From: Cyanobacteria bacterium UBA9971
GTDB taxonomy: Bacteria > Cyanobacteriota > Vampirovibrionia > Gastranaerophilales > UBA9971
Direction of reading: 5' to 3'
NCBI GenBank assembly: GCA_003499955.1
Contig: DNRP01000175.1
Location: 2,715-9,204, forward strand
Length of the DNA: 6,490 bases
How positions within the stretch are numbered: position 1 is the stretch's first letter; the number at the start of each line of letters is the position of its first letter. The translations under genes were made by a program, and so were the position numbers. Below the pieces are notes generated by a model. It did no database searches. It was not told the origin of the DNA and was given only the letters and a program-made list of their open reading frames with translations. Shown here piece by piece: positions 5,954 through 6,490 of the stretch.

Positions 5954-6275
5954 TTTCATTACTCCTGTCTATATAATCATTGTAAAATTCTTGCGCTTTA
6001 CTTATATCATTTGATTGTCTTTTCTTTCCACCGGCTGTTAACAGTAGAATTATGACTTTATCAGTTTCAGCAAAATAAATTCTAAGTCCATTATCAAATT
6101 TCAATTCGTTAATTCCTCCTGAAAGTATTTGATAATAGCCATAATTACCTCGTTCAACACGCTTTAAACGTGCTTGGACTATAGCCTTTTGAGAATTATC
6201 TAATTTCAAAAGCCATTCTCTATAAGGCTCTTTACCTACTTTCGTTTTATAGATTTTTATATTTTTTATTTCCAT
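5946..6275 (-). CDS. RelE/HigB-like toxin of HI1419-type addiction module
   Basis: The 109-residue basic protein matches the phage Gp49-like/HigB family (addiction module killer protein, PF05973/TIGR02683 type), whose members are RelE-fold mRNA interferases that cut mRNA on the ribosome. Family landmarks are EPYREWLLKL (16-25), RLKRVERGNYG (36-46), the GINELKFDNGLRIYF strand pair (54-68) and LLLTAGGKKRQSNDISKAQEF (77-97). Compared with the usual ELRIxxGPGYRVYF, this protein has ELK in place of ELR and is about two residues shorter in the GPGYR loop. Conserved basic residues (R65, K84, K85, R86) remain, so it is probably intact. Toxin-first order is typical of this family. The start ATG has no Shine-Dalgarno sequence in front of it. 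A palindrome and promoter lie directly upstream. Confidence 0.9.
   Translation of the reverse strand: MEIKNIKIYKTKVGKEPYREWLLKLDNSQKAIVQARLKRVERGNYGYYQILSGGINELKFDNGLRIYFAETDKVIILLLTAGGKKRQSNDISKAQEFYNDYIDRSNEND
5962..5966 (-). promoter_or_regulatory. Ribosome-binding site that decides the antitoxin start
   Basis: AGGAG on the minus strand lies inside the end of the toxin gene. It is 8 nt from the ATG at 5953 and only 2 nt from the ATG at 5959, so the downstream ATG is favoured. Confidence 0.7.
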
Positions 6276-6282
6276 AATAAAT

Positions 6283-6311
6283 AGTGTATCTTATGAGATA
6301 CATTTTTACAA
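6283..6311 (-). promoter_or_regulatory. Toxin-antitoxin promoter
   Basis: On the minus strand TTGTAA (6311-6306) and TACACT (6288-6283) are spaced by 17 bp. The -10 box ends 7 nt before the toxin ATG at 6275, so transcription would start at or next to the A of the ATG. This agrees with the absence of a ribosome-binding site. The promoter is built around the 18-bp palindrome at 6285-6302. Confidence 0.55.
6285..6302. promoter_or_regulatory. Operator-like palindrome for the toxin-antitoxin operon
   Basis: TGTATCT (6285-6291) and AGATACA (6296-6302) are perfect 7-bp inverted arms around TATG. The site sits between the -35 and -10 boxes of the toxin promoter and overlaps part of the -10, as expected for an operator bound by the HTH antitoxin alone or with the toxin. 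The binder is inferred from family behaviour. Confidence 0.7.
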
Positions 6312-6490
6312 GTATTAAATTTTCAAAAAAACACGTTAAGAAATATTAAGCAAAACCTTTCTTTCCACAGCCCTTCATACCCTATATTTCTAAAAACAAT
6401 TACAAAGAGAGGTATTAATTTTTTTCTTGGGTGTTTTTTTAATATGCAGAAGGTTAGAAAATTAAAGAAAGAAGAAAATTAATGATTGGC
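6312..6490. other. AT-rich right edge without an assignable gene
   Basis: The stretch upstream of the toxin promoter has several T-tracts and no long ORF. On the plus strand a 12-codon ORF (6444-6482, MQKVRKLKKEEN) ends in TAATG, where its stop overlaps an ATG at 6482 that runs off the window (MIG). Either may be the beginning of a plus-strand gene, but there is no good Shine-Dalgarno site, only purine-rich AAAGAAAGAAGAAAA. No terminator or recognised site is evident. Confidence 0.25.

Overview
The window is about 6.5 kb of AT-rich bacterial DNA. It holds seven protein genes, one of them cut by the left edge, with short intergenic gaps. I see no rRNA, tRNA, CRISPR array, transposase or phage gene. 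Low GC, strong purine Shine-Dalgarno sites, an Etf pair with clostridial-type motifs, a cytosolic Fe/Mn superoxide dismutase and a receiver/HD-GYP protein suggest a bacterium with flavin-based, at least partly anaerobic metabolism. The sequence does not settle the phylum. A Firmicutes, a gut-type Melainabacteria/Vampirovibrionia or an Elusimicrobia-like lineage would all fit.

Layout. On the minus strand, positions 1-884 carry etfA (C-terminus missing) and 1004-1798 carry etfB, in the order etfB then etfA, so they are one likely operon. A 12-TM-class anion permease of the ArsB/NhaD/SLC13 superfamily lies on the plus strand (2092-3378). It converges on a minus-strand response regulator with an HD-GYP output domain (3542-4672). 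Diverging from the regulator is a plus-strand gene for a divergent Fe/Mn superoxide dismutase (4956-5615), with a near-consensus promoter and a palindrome over its -35 box. The right end carries a minus-strand type II toxin-antitoxin module of the HI1419/HI1420 kind (toxin 5946-6275, antitoxin 5624-5953), stop-to-stop against the dismutase gene with only 8 bp between them.

Three intergenic gaps contain copies of one family of dispersed palindromic repeats: between etfB and etfA, just upstream of the permease, and between the permease and the HD-GYP gene. Each arm is a small hairpin, and its end pentamers differ from arm to arm in matched pairs (ATTCT/AGAAT, ATCCT/AGGAT, ATTGC/GCAAT). This looks like compensatory change that keeps a structure, and it is the most unusual signal in the window.

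Together the genes are ordinary housekeeping and stress functions: electron transfer between acyl-CoA-type dehydrogenases and redox partners, anion export or import, cyclic-di-GMP turnover, superoxide defence and an addiction module. I find no convincing new multi-gene system. The points worth following are the covarying repeats, the apparently leaderless toxin start beside an operator-like palindrome, and the subfamily-specific active site of the dismutase.
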